From Acidimicrobiia bacterium (GTDB taxonomy: Bacteria; Actinomycetota; Acidimicrobiia; IMCC26256; PALSA-610): a stretch of 64,000 bases of DNA. The notes below the pieces were generated by a model that worked only from the letters and a program-made list of their open reading frames with translations, was not told the origin of the DNA and did no database searches. The number at the start of each line of letters is the position of its first letter. The stretch's first letter is position 1. The stretch is from positions 1 to 64,000 of the forward strand of contig BPGH01000002.1 in the NCBI GenBank assembly GCA_026002935.1. Reading direction: 5' to 3'. The translations under genes were made by a program, and so were the position numbers. Positions 27,689 to 37,619 of the stretch are shown here, piece after piece.

Positions 27689-29014
27689 GTGCCGGGACCG
27701 GGGAGCAGGGACGGGCGCCGGGCGGGGCGCGCCACGCGGGCGGTGGTCGCGCGGGTGGCGGTGGCGCTGGCGATCGTCACGGGCGCGGCCGCGGGCCCCG
27801 CCGGCGGCGCGCCCGACCGGGCGGCGGCGGAGGTGGTCGGGATCGCGGCGACCCCGAGCGGCGACGGGTACTGGCTCGTCACGGCCGACGGGGAGGTGCG
27901 GGCCCACGGCGACGCCCGCGTCCACGGCCGGGTGGCGGCGCCGACGCATCCGGTCGTCGCGGTCGCGGCCAGCGCCACCGGACGCGGCTACTGGCTCGCC
28001 GCCGCCGACGGCGGCATCTTCGCCTTCGGCGACGCCCGCTACCTCGGCTCCACCGGCGGCCTGCGCCTCAACCGACCCATCGTCGGCATCGCCCCCACCC
28101 CCACCGGACGCGGCTACTGGCTCGCCGCCGCCGACGGCGGCATCTTCGCCTTCGGCGACGCCCGCTACCTCGGCTCCACCGGCGGCCTGCGCCTCAACCG
28201 ACCCATCGTCGGCATCGCCCCCACCCCCACCGGACGCGGCTACTGGCTCGCCGCCGCCGACGGCGGCATCTTCGCCTTCGGCGACGCCCGCTTCCACGGC
28301 TCCACCGGCGGCCTGCGCCTCAACCGACCCATCGTCGGCATCGCCCCCACCCCCACCGGACGCGGCTACTGGCTCGCCGCCGCCGACGGCGGCATCTTCG
28401 CCTTCGGCGACGCCCGCTACCTCGGCGCCGCCCCGCCCGCGCTCGCACCCGCGGTCGCGGTCACGGCCGCCGGTGCGAACGGCTACCGGGTGGCGAGCGC
28501 GTCGGGCGCCGTCCACACCCCGGGCGCCGCGGTGCGCGGCGCCGACCCCGCCACGGCGGTCGCCGCCGACCTCTTCGAGCGCGTGAACGCCGAGCGGCGC
28601 GCCCGCGGCCTGCGCCCCCTCGCCTGGGACGCCGGGCTCGCCGAGCTCGCCCGCGCCTGGGCGCGCCACCTCGCCGCGACGGGCACGCTGCGCCACCAGG
28701 ATCTCGGCGCGCTGCTCGGCGACCCGCGCCTGCTCGGCCGGTTCCGGGCCGCGAGCGAGAACCTCTACGCGGGGACGGGCGGCTCGGCCGACAGCGGCAG
28801 CGCGCACGGGGCGCTCATGGCCTCCGACGGCCACCGGCAGGCGATGCTCGTGCCCGAGCTGCAGTACGCGGGCATCGGCGCCGCGTGCGCCGGCGACCGC
28901 CTCGTGGTGGTCGAGGACTTCGCGATCGGGTGGGGCGCGCCGCTGCCGCCCGTGCGCCCGGTGCCGCCACGGCTGCCCGTCGCCGCGGACGACGGCGCCG
29001 GCCCCCGCTGCTGA
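27689..29014 (+). CDS. Secreted protein with GYWLAAADGGIFAFGDA repeats and a CAP/SCP domain
   Basis: A 441-residue exported protein. A basic N-terminus and hydrophobic stretch VVARVAVALAIVTGAAAGPA suggest a signal peptide. Then come one degenerate repeat (GDGYWLVTADGEVRAHGDAR) and four repeats of the form GRGYWLAAADGGIFAFGDAR spaced 42 residues apart, probably propeller-like or beta-rich. The C-terminal third (about residues 290-420) is a CAP/SCP domain: FERVNAERRARGLRPLAWDA, ARAWARHLAATGTLRHQDL and HGALMASDGHRQAMLVPELQ. The GTG at 27689 gives a proper signal peptide. The repeats are near-identical in DNA. The role is unknown; cell-surface binding is plausible. Confidence 0.8.
   Translation: MPGPGSRDGRRAGRATRAVVARVAVALAIVTGAAAGPAGGAPDRAAAEVVGIAATPSGDGYWLVTADGEVRAHGDARVHGRVAAPTHPVVAVAASATGRGYWLAAADGGIFAFGDARYLGSTGGLRLNRPIVGIAPTPTGRGYWLAAADGGIFAFGDARYLGSTGGLRLNRPIVGIAPTPTGRGYWLAAADGGIFAFGDARFHGSTGGLRLNRPIVGIAPTPTGRGYWLAAADGGIFAFGDARYLGAAPPALAPAVAVTAAGANGYRVASASGAVHTPGAAVRGADPATAVAADLFERVNAERRARGLRPLAWDAGLAELARAWARHLAATGTLRHQDLGALLGDPRLLGRFRAASENLYAGTGGSADSGSAHGALMASDGHRQAMLVPELQYAGIGAACAGDRLVVVEDFAIGWGAPLPPVRPVPPRLPVAADDGAGPRC
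27980..28430 (+). repeat. 126-bp tandem repeat array inside the CAP protein gene
   Basis: Units begin at 27980, 28106 and 28232, with a partial fourth at 28358, all with an exact 126-base period (42 codons). Units are nearly identical base for base; the third differs in the codons for FHG instead of YLG. Nucleotide identity, including at silent sites, points to recent duplication or gene conversion. A more diverged 40-codon unit precedes the array at 27860. Confidence 0.9.
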
Positions 29015-29068
29015 CCCGGACCGGCCACCCCGGCGGGCGACGCGCACGCGCCGCGCGATGATCGTCGC

Positions 29069-29851
29069 GTGACGGCGGCCCTGCGACTCGCGGACGTGTC
29101 GCTCGTCGTGGAGGGCCGGCCGCTGCTCAGCGCCGTCGACTGGACCGTCGGACCCGGCGACCGCTGGGTCGTGCTCGGGCCCAACGGCGCCGGCAAGACC
29201 TCGCTGTTGCGGGTCGCGGCGTGCCTCGTCCACCCGACGCGCGGCACCGTCGACGTGCTCGGCGCGCGCCTCGGCCGGACCGACGTGCGCGTGCTGCGCG
29301 AGCGGGTCGCGTTCTCGTCACCGGCGCTCGCGGCCGCGCTCGCACCCGGGATGACCGCACGCGAGGTCGTGATGACGGCGCGGCACGCGGCGCTCGCACC
29401 ATGGTGGCACCACTACACCGACGCCGACCGGGCCCGCGCCGGGGCGCTGCTCGACCGGTTCGGCTGTGGTGCCCGCGCGGAGCAGCCGTTCGCGACCCTG
29501 TCGGCCGGCGAGCGCCAGCGGGTGCTGCTCGCCCGCGCGCTCATGAACGAGCCCGGCCTCGTCCTGCTCGACGAGCCGACCGCGGGGCTCGACGTCGGCG
29601 GGCGTGAGGAGCTGGTCGCCGACCTCGGCGCCTGGGCCGCCGACGGCGCCCGCCCCCCGGTCGTGCTCGTGACCCACCACGTCGAGGAGATCCCGGTCGG
29701 GTTCACGCACGCGCTCGTCCTGCGCGACGGGGCGGTGCTCGCCGCGGGCGCGCTGGCCGAGACCGTCACGTCGGAGACGTTGAGCAAGGCGTTCGGCGTC
29801 GCGCTCGCCGTGGAGGGGCGCGCCGGGCGCTACACGGCCCGCCGCGCCTGA
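29069..29851 (+). CDS. ABC transporter ATP-binding protein
   Basis: A 260-residue ABC ATPase. Walker A is [19 protein letters not shown], the signature is [20 protein letters not shown], Walker B is [20 protein letters not shown] and the switch His is in [20 protein letters not shown]. It resembles the YlmA/ModF-like actinobacterial group, where a single ATPase is encoded without a permease. No membrane partner is visible nearby, so transport is unproven. The start is GTG 29069. It is convergent with clpX, 67 bases apart. Confidence 0.88.
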   Translation: MTAALRLADVSLVVEGRPLLSAVDWTVGPGDRWVVLGPNGAGKTSLLRVAACLVHPTRGTVDVLGARLGRTDVRVLRERVAFSSPALAAALAPGMTAREVVMTARHAALAPWWHHYTDADRARAGALLDRFGCGARAEQPFATLSAGERQRVLLARALMNEPGLVLLDEPTAGLDVGGREELVADLGAWAADGARPPVVLVTHHVEEIPVGFTHALVLRDGAVLAAGALAETVTSETLSKAFGVALAVEGRAGRYTARRA

Positions 29852-29918
29852 GACCGGTCCCCGGCGGATGCGCCGCCGCGGGCGTCGCGGCGCCGGCGCG
29901 GCGGCCCGGGCGGGACGG

Positions 29919-31175
<1,257 letters not shown>

Positions 31176-31214
31176 GACAGTCCCCTCTCCCCCGTGCGGG
31201 TCGCCGAGCCGGGC

Positions 31215-31856
31215 TCAGCTCGTCCCCTCGGCCGACGGTACCGCGGCCAGCTCGCGGTTGGTGATCACCTCGTCGACGATCCCGTACTCCTTGGCCTCGT
31301 GGCCGCTCATGATGAAGTCGCGGTCGGTGTCCTTGCTGATCCGGTCGAGCGGCTGGCCGGTGTGGTACGCGAGCAGCTCGTCGAGGAGCTGGCGCATCCG
31401 GATGATCTCCTTGGCCTGGATCTCGATGTCGACGGCCTGGCCGGAGGCGCCGCCGTGGGGCTGGTGGATCAGGACCCGGGCGTGGGGCAGGATGAAGCGC
31501 TTGCCCTTCGTGCCCGACGCGAGCAGCACGGCCGCGGCCGACGCCGCCTGACCGATGCAGATCGTCTGCACGTCGCACTTGATGTACTGCATCGTGTCGT
31601 AGATCGCGAAGAGCCCCGTGATCTCGCCACCCGGCGAGTTGATGTACATGACGACGTCCTTGTCGGGGTCGTCGGACTCGAGGATGAGGAGCTGCGCGAT
31701 CACGAGGTTGGCGACCGTGTCGTCGATCGGCGTGCCGAGGAAGATGATCCGGTCGCTCGCGAGCCGCGAGTAGGGATCCCATTCCATGCGGCCCCGCGGC
31801 GTGTCCTGGATGAAGCGGGGGATCGGGACGTACTGGTTGTGGATCGGCTCGATCAC
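31215..31856 (-). CDS. clpP: ATP-dependent Clp protease proteolytic subunit
   Basis: A 213-residue serine peptidase. The catalytic Ser is in [20 protein letters not shown], the His in [20 protein letters not shown] and the Asp in [20 protein letters not shown]. The oligomerisation segment [20 protein letters not shown] is also present. The start is GTG 31856, overlapping the tig stop in GTGA, so tig, clpP and clpX are a coupled operon. Only one clpP copy is in the window, although actinobacteria usually carry two paralogues. Confidence 0.96.
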   Translation of the reverse strand: MIEPIHNQYVPIPRFIQDTPRGRMEWDPYSRLASDRIIFLGTPIDDTVANLVIAQLLILESDDPDKDVVMYINSPGGEITGLFAIYDTMQYIKCDVQTICIGQAASAAAVLLASGTKGKRFILPHARVLIHQPHGGASGQAVDIEIQAKEIIRMRQLLDELLAYHTGQPLDRISKDTDRDFIMSGHEAKEYGIVDEVITNRELAAVPSAEGTS

Positions 31857-33274
31857 GGCCCGGGCCTTTCGTCGGTGTCGTCGTCGGTCTGGGACTCGTC
31901 GCCGGCCGGCACCCCGGCACCGCCGGCGTCCGCGGCGGGGGCGACCTCGGCATCGGTGCCGGGGATCGCGAGGTCGATGGTGTCGCCGTTCTCGTCGACC
32001 ACCGTGGCGTGCTCGACGAGGAATTCGAGGGCCTTCCCGCGTGCGACGTCAGAGCGTACCGCCTCCAGCGCGCCGCTCTTCTCGAGGTCGCGCCGCACCC
32101 GCTGGGGCTTCTGCCGCACCCGTTCGGCCAGGCGCGCGATCTCGGCGTCGAGCTCCTCGTCGGACACCTCGATGTGCTCCTGCGCGACGACCGCGCGCAG
32201 CGCGAGGTCGGCGAGCACGGCGCGCCGCGCGCCCTGGCGCACCTCGGCGAGGAACGCCTCGGGCTCCTGGCCCGTCGCCGAGAGGTACTGCTCGAGCGTC
32301 GCCCCCTGGTGCGAGAGCCGGTGCGCGAGGTCCTCGACGCGCCGCCGGGTCTCCTGCTCGACGAGCGTGGCGGGCGCGTCGACCGGCACGAGGTCGGCCA
32401 CGGCCTCGAGCACGCGGTCGCGCACGGCCATCTGCGCCTGCAGCTTCTGCATCAGCTCCAGCCGCCGGCGCACGTCGGCGCGCAGCTCCTCGACCGTGTC
32501 GAACTCGCTCGCCTCCTGCACCCACTCGTCGGTGACCTCGGGCAGGACCTTGCGCTTCGCCTCCTTCACCACGACGCGGAACGTCGCCGTCGCGCCCGCG
32601 TGCTCGCCGAAGCGCTCGGGCAGCGTCGCGTCGAACTGGAGGATCGCGCCCGGGCGGGTGCCGTGGAGCTGCCGGTCGAGCTCCGGCACGACCATGCCGG
32701 AGCCGACGCGGTAGAGGAAGTCGGAGGCGGTGAGCCCCTCGACGGGCTCGCCGTCGATCGTGCCGGTGACGTCGATCGTCGCGTAGGAGTCGTCGACGAG
32801 CGGGTCGTCGGAGTCGACCAGGTCCGCGAACCGTTCGCGCAGGGCGTCGATCTGCTGGTCGACCGCGGCGTCGTCGACGGGGGCGAACGGCAGCTCGACG
32901 CGAAGCTCGTCGTAGCCGACGAGCTTCACCTGCGGGCGCACCTCGACGACGGCCTCGAACTGCACGTCGCCGTCGTCCTGCCCGGCGGTCACCTCGATCT
33001 CGGGCGGTGCGATCACGTCGACCGCGTTCTCCTGCACCGCCTCGACGTAGTACTCGGGGAGCGCGTCGCGCAGCGCCTGCTCGCGCGCCGCCTCGGTACC
33101 GAAGCGCGCCTCCAGCAACCGGCGCGGCGCCTTGCCGGGACGGAAGCCGGGGATGCGCACCTCGCGTGCGAGCTTGCGGAACGCACCGTCGATCGCTCGC
33201 TCGAACTCGGCGGCCGGGACCGTGACGTGGACCTTGACCTTGTTCCCCTCGAGGGCCTCGACCGTGCTGTGCAT
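31853..33274 (-). CDS. tig: Trigger factor
   Basis: A 473-residue ribosome-associated chaperone and peptidyl-prolyl isomerase. The ribosome-binding N-domain starts [20 protein letters not shown] and contains the signature [20 protein letters not shown]. The FKBP-like domain ([20 protein letters not shown]) and the helical C-domain follow, ending in an acidic tail ([14 protein letters not shown]). The ATG at 33274 is clear. It is first in the tig-clpP-clpX operon and is divergent from the CBS-domain gene; a -10-like TACACT lies just upstream on the minus strand. Confidence 0.96.
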   Translation of the reverse strand: MHSTVEALEGNKVKVHVTVPAAEFERAIDGAFRKLAREVRIPGFRPGKAPRRLLEARFGTEAAREQALRDALPEYYVEAVQENAVDVIAPPEIEVTAGQDDGDVQFEAVVEVRPQVKLVGYDELRVELPFAPVDDAAVDQQIDALRERFADLVDSDDPLVDDSYATIDVTGTIDGEPVEGLTASDFLYRVGSGMVVPELDRQLHGTRPGAILQFDATLPERFGEHAGATATFRVVVKEAKRKVLPEVTDEWVQEASEFDTVEELRADVRRRLELMQKLQAQMAVRDRVLEAVADLVPVDAPATLVEQETRRRVEDLAHRLSHQGATLEQYLSATGQEPEAFLAEVRQGARRAVLADLALRAVVAQEHIEVSDEELDAEIARLAERVRQKPQRVRRDLEKSGALEAVRSDVARGKALEFLVEHATVVDENGDTIDLAIPGTDAEVAPAADAGGAGVPAGDESQTDDDTDERPGP

Positions 33275-33463
33275 AAGGAAGACGGAGTGTACCCACGGTC
33301 CCGGAGGGCCCCGGCGCCCGCGCCGCACGGCGCTTCGCCACCGGGGCGCGTGACCTTCGCCCCTTCCCGCGCGGCGCGCCGGGGCCGCACGCTCGGCGGC
33401 GCGGGTGCGCCCGACGGCCCGGACCGGGCGCGCGCCGCGCGCAGGACGCAGGAGGAGGCGACG

Positions 33464-33868
33464 GTGGACCTCGACGGGAAGGACCGGGTGCAACGGCTCG
33501 TCGCGCGGCCGGCCGTGTACGTGCACGCGAACGACTCGCTGCGCCGGCTCGCGGCGGTGCTGCGCGAGGAGTCGATCGGTGCGGCCCTCGTACGGGGGCC
33601 CCACGGCGCCGTCGGGCTCGTGTCGGAGCGCGACCTCGTGCAGGCCGTCGCGGACGGCGCGGACCTCGACACCACCACGGTCGCCGACGTCATGCAGGAG
33701 GACCTGGTGACCGTCGACCCGCGCGACGACCTCCTCGACAGCGTCCACCGGATGCTCGACGCCGAGGTCCGCCACCTGCCGGTCGTGGAGGACGGCGTCG
33801 CCTACGGGATGGTGAGCGCCCGCGACCTGCTACGGGCACTGGCCGAGGAGATCGAGGCGCCCCGCTAG
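33464..33868 (+). CDS. CBS-domain pair protein
   Basis: A 134-residue protein composed of two CBS motifs, a module that binds adenosine ligands. The first reads AVYVHANDSLRRLAAVLREE with GPHGAVGLVSERDLVQAVAD; the second VADVMQEDLVTVDPRDDLLD with VRHLPVVEDGVAYGMVSARD. The start is GTG 33464 after the strong ribosome-binding site GGAGGAGG. It stands alone, divergent from tig. No catalytic domain is attached, so it probably regulates a partner by sensing AMP/ATP or SAM; the partner is unknown. Confidence 0.85.
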   Translation: MDLDGKDRVQRLVARPAVYVHANDSLRRLAAVLREESIGAALVRGPHGAVGLVSERDLVQAVADGADLDTTTVADVMQEDLVTVDPRDDLLDSVHRMLDAEVRHLPVVEDGVAYGMVSARDLLRALAEEIEAPR

Positions 33869-34008
33869 GGCGGCGCACCCCGGGGAGCCCGCACCCCCCT
33901 GGGGAGGCCCGGCGGGGCCACCGCGAACCACCCGAAAAGGGTGTTCGGTCGCGGGCCCCGGGCGCCGATCAGACCTCCGACGGACGCGGCGACCGGAGGG
34001 AGTGGATC

Positions 34009-36330
34009 GTGGGGCGTCGGGGCGGGCGCGGGCGGCCGGGGCCGCGCGTCCTGGTGCGGCCGGTCGCGGTCGGCGGCGGGCTCGCCGCGGCCGCGGGCGC
34101 GGCGGTGCTGCGCCAGCAGTTCGGCGCCGCGCCGCTCACCGGGTCGAGCCTGCTCGCCGCGGCCGGCGCCGGCGCGTTGCTCGGGGTCGCGGCGCCGACG
34201 ATCGCCCACGCGGCCGCCGCCCGGAGGCCCCGCCGGGCGGGCGGGCGGCCGCACCCGGAGGCCGGGCTCGTGCGGGCCGGGGCCGCTACGGCAGCCACCG
34301 CGACCGCCGTCGCGATCGCCGTCCTCGCCCTCGCGGCGGCCGGGCGCCCGGCGGGTGCGGCGGTCGCCGGCCCGTGCGTGGCGACCGTCGACGGGGTGGC
34401 GGCCGCGGAGGTCCTGGCGACCCCGCACGGCGCGGTGGTCGTCGCACCGGACGGGTCCGTCACCGTGGAGCTGCGCAGCCTCGCCGCGATCGGGGACGCG
34501 CGCGCCCGGGTCGGGTACGGCGGCCTGGACCTTGGGGTGCCGGCACGGGTGGAGTCCCCGGGGGCCGGCGTGGCCCGGGTCTCGTTCTCGCCGGGCGACG
34601 TCGGTTGGATGGGCGCCGGGCTCTACGAGCTCGCGGTCGCCGCGACCGTCGACGGCGCGGGCGCGTGCGAGGCGCGGGTGATGCTGCGCGTCGACGCCGC
34701 GCCCCTCGCGACCACACCGGGCCGGGCGGCGGCCGCCGTGACCGCGCTCGGGCTCGCCGCCCTCGGCGGCTCGACGCTCGGCGCGGCGCGCCGGGCCCGC
34801 CGGTCGAACCGGTCCCGCGCGGGCGCGCCCGCCCCGGCGGGTGCCGACGTCGTGCGGTGGCGCGAGGCGCCGGGCGCCACCTCGCGCCTTCCGGGGCCGT
34901 CGTGGGCGCCGCCCGCCGCGCCCGCGGTGGGTCAGGGGCGCGGCCCGGCCTGGGCGCGCGACCCCGCGGCCGCGCCCCGGGCGGATCGGGCGGCGGCCCC
35001 TCCCGCACCGACCGCGCCGGACCCGGCGCCGGACCCGTTCGGGCCCGCGGACGGCGGGGAGCCGGTCGTGTTCGTGTTCGAGCCCCGGTCGAAGCCGGGC
35101 CCGGCGCCCCGCGACGGTGCGGGCGACGGCGATCCCGGCATCGCGGGGGAGGGCGACCTCGTCGTCCCGGGCGACGGCCGTCCCGCCGGCGGGACCGGGG
35201 GGCCGGCGGCCGCGCCGAGCGGCCCCGGGGGCGACGGCCCCGACGACGAGCCGCCGTGGTGGTGGTCGGAGGCGGACGAGACGGACCTCCCGCGCTGGCA
35301 GCCGCCCCGCTGGGCCGATCTCGACCCCACCCTCAGCCCGCGGGGTCCGGCGGGCCGCGGCGGGGACACCCCGGTTGCGGGCGACGAGCCGGTTGCGGGC
35401 GACGAGCCCGCGCCGGCGGCGGGCACCGGGGCGGACCCGGCCGGGGCCGAGCCGGCAGCCGGGGTCGAGTCGCTCCTCGCGTGGTACGGACCGCCCGCCG
35501 CGTCGCCCGCGCCCGCCCCGATGCCGCCAAACCCGCACACACCGGCCGCGCCGGAGCTCGTGCCGGCCGCTGAAGCGCCCGCACCACCCGCCCCGGCACC
35601 CGATCGCGACCCGCCCGCGCCCACCCGGGTGCCGCCGGACCTGCCCGCGACGGACCCGGCACCCGCGCCGCCGGCGCTCCCCGACCCGCCCGCGTCGGCC
35701 CCGGTGCCGCCGGACCGGCCCGCACCGGCCGGGCGCGGCGTGCCGGAGCCCCGGGGTGCCGCCACGACGGTGCCCGCCGACCTCGCCCCGCCCGCGCCGC
35801 CGGGCCGCACGGCATCGTCCGCCGCCGTCCAGGCGCCGCCCGCACCCGACGCGGGCCTCGCCCCGCCCGCCCGGACGCCCGGGGGCCCCGCCCTCGTCCC
35901 CGCAGGGCCGGGGCCCGCGTCCGCGCCCGGTGCAGCCGCCGCGCCGGCCCCGGCCGCGCCGGACGGCGCCGCGCTCGCCCGCTGGACCGATCCCGTGGCC
36001 GAGCCGCCGGTGCCCGACCTCGAGGACCGGGTGCGCCGAACCGCCGAGGCGCTGCGCGACGCGGCGGCTCCCGGCGCCACCCCGCCCGACATCGACCCGC
36101 ACGCCGTGCGCGCCACCGCCGACGAGTGGATCGGGAGGATCGGGCGCCCGCCCGCGATCCTGCACGAGGGCGCGCGCACCCGGGCCGCGGCCCCCGGCGA
36201 CGTCGCGGGGCTGCTGCTCGCGCCGAGCGCGTACGCGGCCGCCGTCGCCGCACGCGCGTCCGGGGCGGCGGCGCCCGACGGCGACGACCCCGACGCCGCG
36301 GCGGAGGAGGTGCGCTGGCCGTGGGCCTGA
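34009..36330 (+). CDS. Large Ala/Pro-rich membrane protein of unknown function
   Basis: I do not recognise this 773-residue protein. It has hydrophobic segments near residues 18-35, 46-65 and 88-112, then a compact domain (about 115-235: GPCVATVDGVAAAEVLATPH, GARARVGYGGLDLGVPARVE in part, FSPGDVGWMGAGLYELAVAA) that looks like an extracytoplasmic beta fold. A further segment near 242-262 is followed by Arg-rich RRARRSNRSRAG. Residues about 270-660 are Pro/Ala/Asp-rich and probably disordered, including a VAGDEP duplication. A structured end (DLEDRVRRTAEALRDAA, VRATADEWIGRIGRPPAILH) finishes in EEVRWPWA. The start GTG 34009 follows CGGAGGG. It overlaps the next gene by 10 bases. Confidence 0.6.
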   Translation: MGRRGGRGRPGPRVLVRPVAVGGGLAAAAGAAVLRQQFGAAPLTGSSLLAAAGAGALLGVAAPTIAHAAAARRPRRAGGRPHPEAGLVRAGAATAATATAVAIAVLALAAAGRPAGAAVAGPCVATVDGVAAAEVLATPHGAVVVAPDGSVTVELRSLAAIGDARARVGYGGLDLGVPARVESPGAGVARVSFSPGDVGWMGAGLYELAVAATVDGAGACEARVMLRVDAAPLATTPGRAAAAVTALGLAALGGSTLGAARRARRSNRSRAGAPAPAGADVVRWREAPGATSRLPGPSWAPPAAPAVGQGRGPAWARDPAAAPRADRAAAPPAPTAPDPAPDPFGPADGGEPVVFVFEPRSKPGPAPRDGAGDGDPGIAGEGDLVVPGDGRPAGGTGGPAAAPSGPGGDGPDDEPPWWWSEADETDLPRWQPPRWADLDPTLSPRGPAGRGGDTPVAGDEPVAGDEPAPAAGTGADPAGAEPAAGVESLLAWYGPPAASPAPAPMPPNPHTPAAPELVPAAEAPAPPAPAPDRDPPAPTRVPPDLPATDPAPAPPALPDPPASAPVPPDRPAPAGRGVPEPRGAATTVPADLAPPAPPGRTASSAAVQAPPAPDAGLAPPARTPGGPALVPAGPGPASAPGAAAAPAPAAPDGAALARWTDPVAEPPVPDLEDRVRRTAEALRDAAAPGATPPDIDPHAVRATADEWIGRIGRPPAILHEGARTRAAAPGDVAGLLLAPSAYAAAVAARASGAAAPDGDDPDAAAEEVRWPWA

Positions 36331-36947
36331 CCCGCACGCGCCGCCCGCGGCCGCCGCGCCCCGACGGGCGGGGCGGCGAGCTCGACGCCCTCATCGCGCG
36401 GGGCCACGAGGCCCTGACGGCGCGCGGCGCGGCGCCGGTGGCCGTCCAGCTCGACACCGCGCTGCGGCTCGCGGGGCTGCACCTGCGGCGTGCCGCCGCG
36501 GTCGCCGACGCCGACGCGGACCTGCGCTGGGCCGCGCGCATCGCGCGCTTCGTCGCCGAACGCGTCGCGACGATGAGCCCGGCGGCCGTCGTCGCGCTCG
36601 GGTCGCGGGCGGTCGCGACCCTCGAGGCCTGCGCGCCGCGCCTGCCGATCCCCGAGGCGATCGAGCTGCGCGGGGCGATCGCGGCGGCCCGGGCGCGCGT
36701 CGAGGAGGCCGAGCGGGCGTGCGCGGCCGCGCTCGACGACGCGGTGGCGGACCACGCGATCGCGCACGCCTTGGCCGCCGGGGCCGACGCGGCCGCCGAC
36801 CCGGCGACGGCGGCGGCCGTGCGCGACCTGGCGGGACGGGCCGTGCGCGCGGCACGCGCCGCGGGCGCGGCCGACCTCGCGGACGCGGCGGCCGCACTCG
36901 CGGCCGCGACCGGCGCGGGCCGCGGTCCGGGCGGCGCGCCGGGGTGA
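36321..36947 (+). CDS. Ala-rich helical protein of unknown function, coupled to upstream gene
   Basis: A 208-residue Ala-rich protein, unrecognised. After an Arg/Pro-rich N-terminus it is predicted almost wholly helical, with patterns such as LDALIARGHEALTARGAAPV, LRWAARIARFVAERVATMSP and AIAAARARVEEAERACAAAL. No signal peptide or membrane segment is seen. Its GTG at 36321 overlaps the stop of the proline-rich membrane protein gene by 10 bases, so the two are probably made together and may interact. Codon composition is the same as the neighbours. Function unknown. Confidence 0.6.
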   Translation: MGLTRTRRPRPPRPDGRGGELDALIARGHEALTARGAAPVAVQLDTALRLAGLHLRRAAAVADADADLRWAARIARFVAERVATMSPAAVVALGSRAVATLEACAPRLPIPEAIELRGAIAAARARVEEAERACAAALDDAVADHAIAHALAAGADAAADPATAAAVRDLAGRAVRAARAAGAADLADAAAALAAATGAGRGPGGAPG

Positions 36948-37054
36948 GGGCGGGGTGAGGACGCCACCCCGCCGGTACGCTGGCCCCGTCCGGCCTGCGG
37001 CCGTCGCGGCCCGCCGGCCCGGGTGACACGGGCGGGCGGCGGTGCCGCGCCGTG

Positions 37055-37126
37055 CGGGGAGTGGCGCAGTGGTAGCGCACCAGCTTTGGGTGCTGGCGGT
37101 CGGGGGTTCGAATCCCCCCTCCCCGA
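37055..37126 (+). tRNA. tRNA-Pro (anticodon TGG)
   Basis: A 72-base cloverleaf: acceptor CGGGGAG pairs with CTCCCCG, D-arm GCGC/GCGC, anticodon stem CCAGC/GCTGG with loop TTTGGGT (anticodon TGG at 37087-37089), and T-arm GGGGG-TTCGAAT-CCCCC. The discriminator is A and CCA is not encoded. It reads proline codons CCA and CCG. Confidence 0.96.
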
Positions 37127-37253
37127 CGCTCCGACGCGGCGCGCCCGGCGCCGGGGCCGGTCACCCGCGTCCCGATGTCGAGATCGCGCCACCGGCTCCG
37201 ACACACGGGCCGACGGCCGCGGCGACCGCGGCCGAGGAGGAGGAGCCGAGGGC

Positions 37254-37619
37254 ATGAAGTACATGCTGCTGATCTACGGGAACGAGGAGCGCTGGGCATC
37301 GGTCGGGCGCGAGGAGTTCGAACGCATCGTCGCCGAGACCGACGCGCTCAACCGTGAGCTGTTCGAGTCGGGTGAGCTCGTGGGCGCGTACGGGGTCGCG
37401 GACCAGGTGAACGCGAAGGTCGTCCGGGTCGACGACCGGGGCGTCCCGGTCGTCAGCGACGGCCCGTACGCCGAGGCGAAGGAGTACCTCGGCAGCTTCA
37501 CGATCGTCGACTGCGAGAACCTCGAGCGCGCCCTGGAGATCGCGGCGCGCAACCCGGCGGCACGGTACGTCGGCGTCGAGGTGCGGCCGCTGATGCACGA
37601 GGCCGACGTCGGCTCGTGA
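37254..37619 (+). CDS. DGPF/YCII-domain protein, partner of an ECF sigma factor
   Basis: A 121-residue protein of the YCII-related / DGPF group: MKYMLLIYGNEERWASVGRE, then VVSDGPYAEAKEYLGSFTIV with DGPY as the variant of the eponymous motif, and ALEIAARNPAARYVGVEVRP. The ribosome-binding site is GAGGAGGAGGAG upstream of ATG 37254. Its stop overlaps the GTG of the sigma-factor gene (GTGA), so both are translated together. DGPF proteins are the standard genetic partners of ECF42 sigma factors; their biochemical role is not settled. Confidence 0.88.
   Translation: MKYMLLIYGNEERWASVGREEFERIVAETDALNRELFESGELVGAYGVADQVNAKVVRVDDRGVPVVSDGPYAEAKEYLGSFTIVDCENLERALEIAARNPAARYVGVEVRPLMHEADVGS

Noticed and set aside
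27860-28430. Regular 126-bp repeats considered as a CRISPR array or other non-coding repeat
   Set aside because: The repeats are contiguous, have no spacers, keep an exact codon period and encode a repeated protein motif inside a clear secreted-protein gene.
33275-33463. A full sigma-70 promoter for tig from the TACACT element
   Set aside because: No acceptable -35 element at normal spacing was found in the GC-rich sequence, so I mention the -10-like sequence only as a weak hint.
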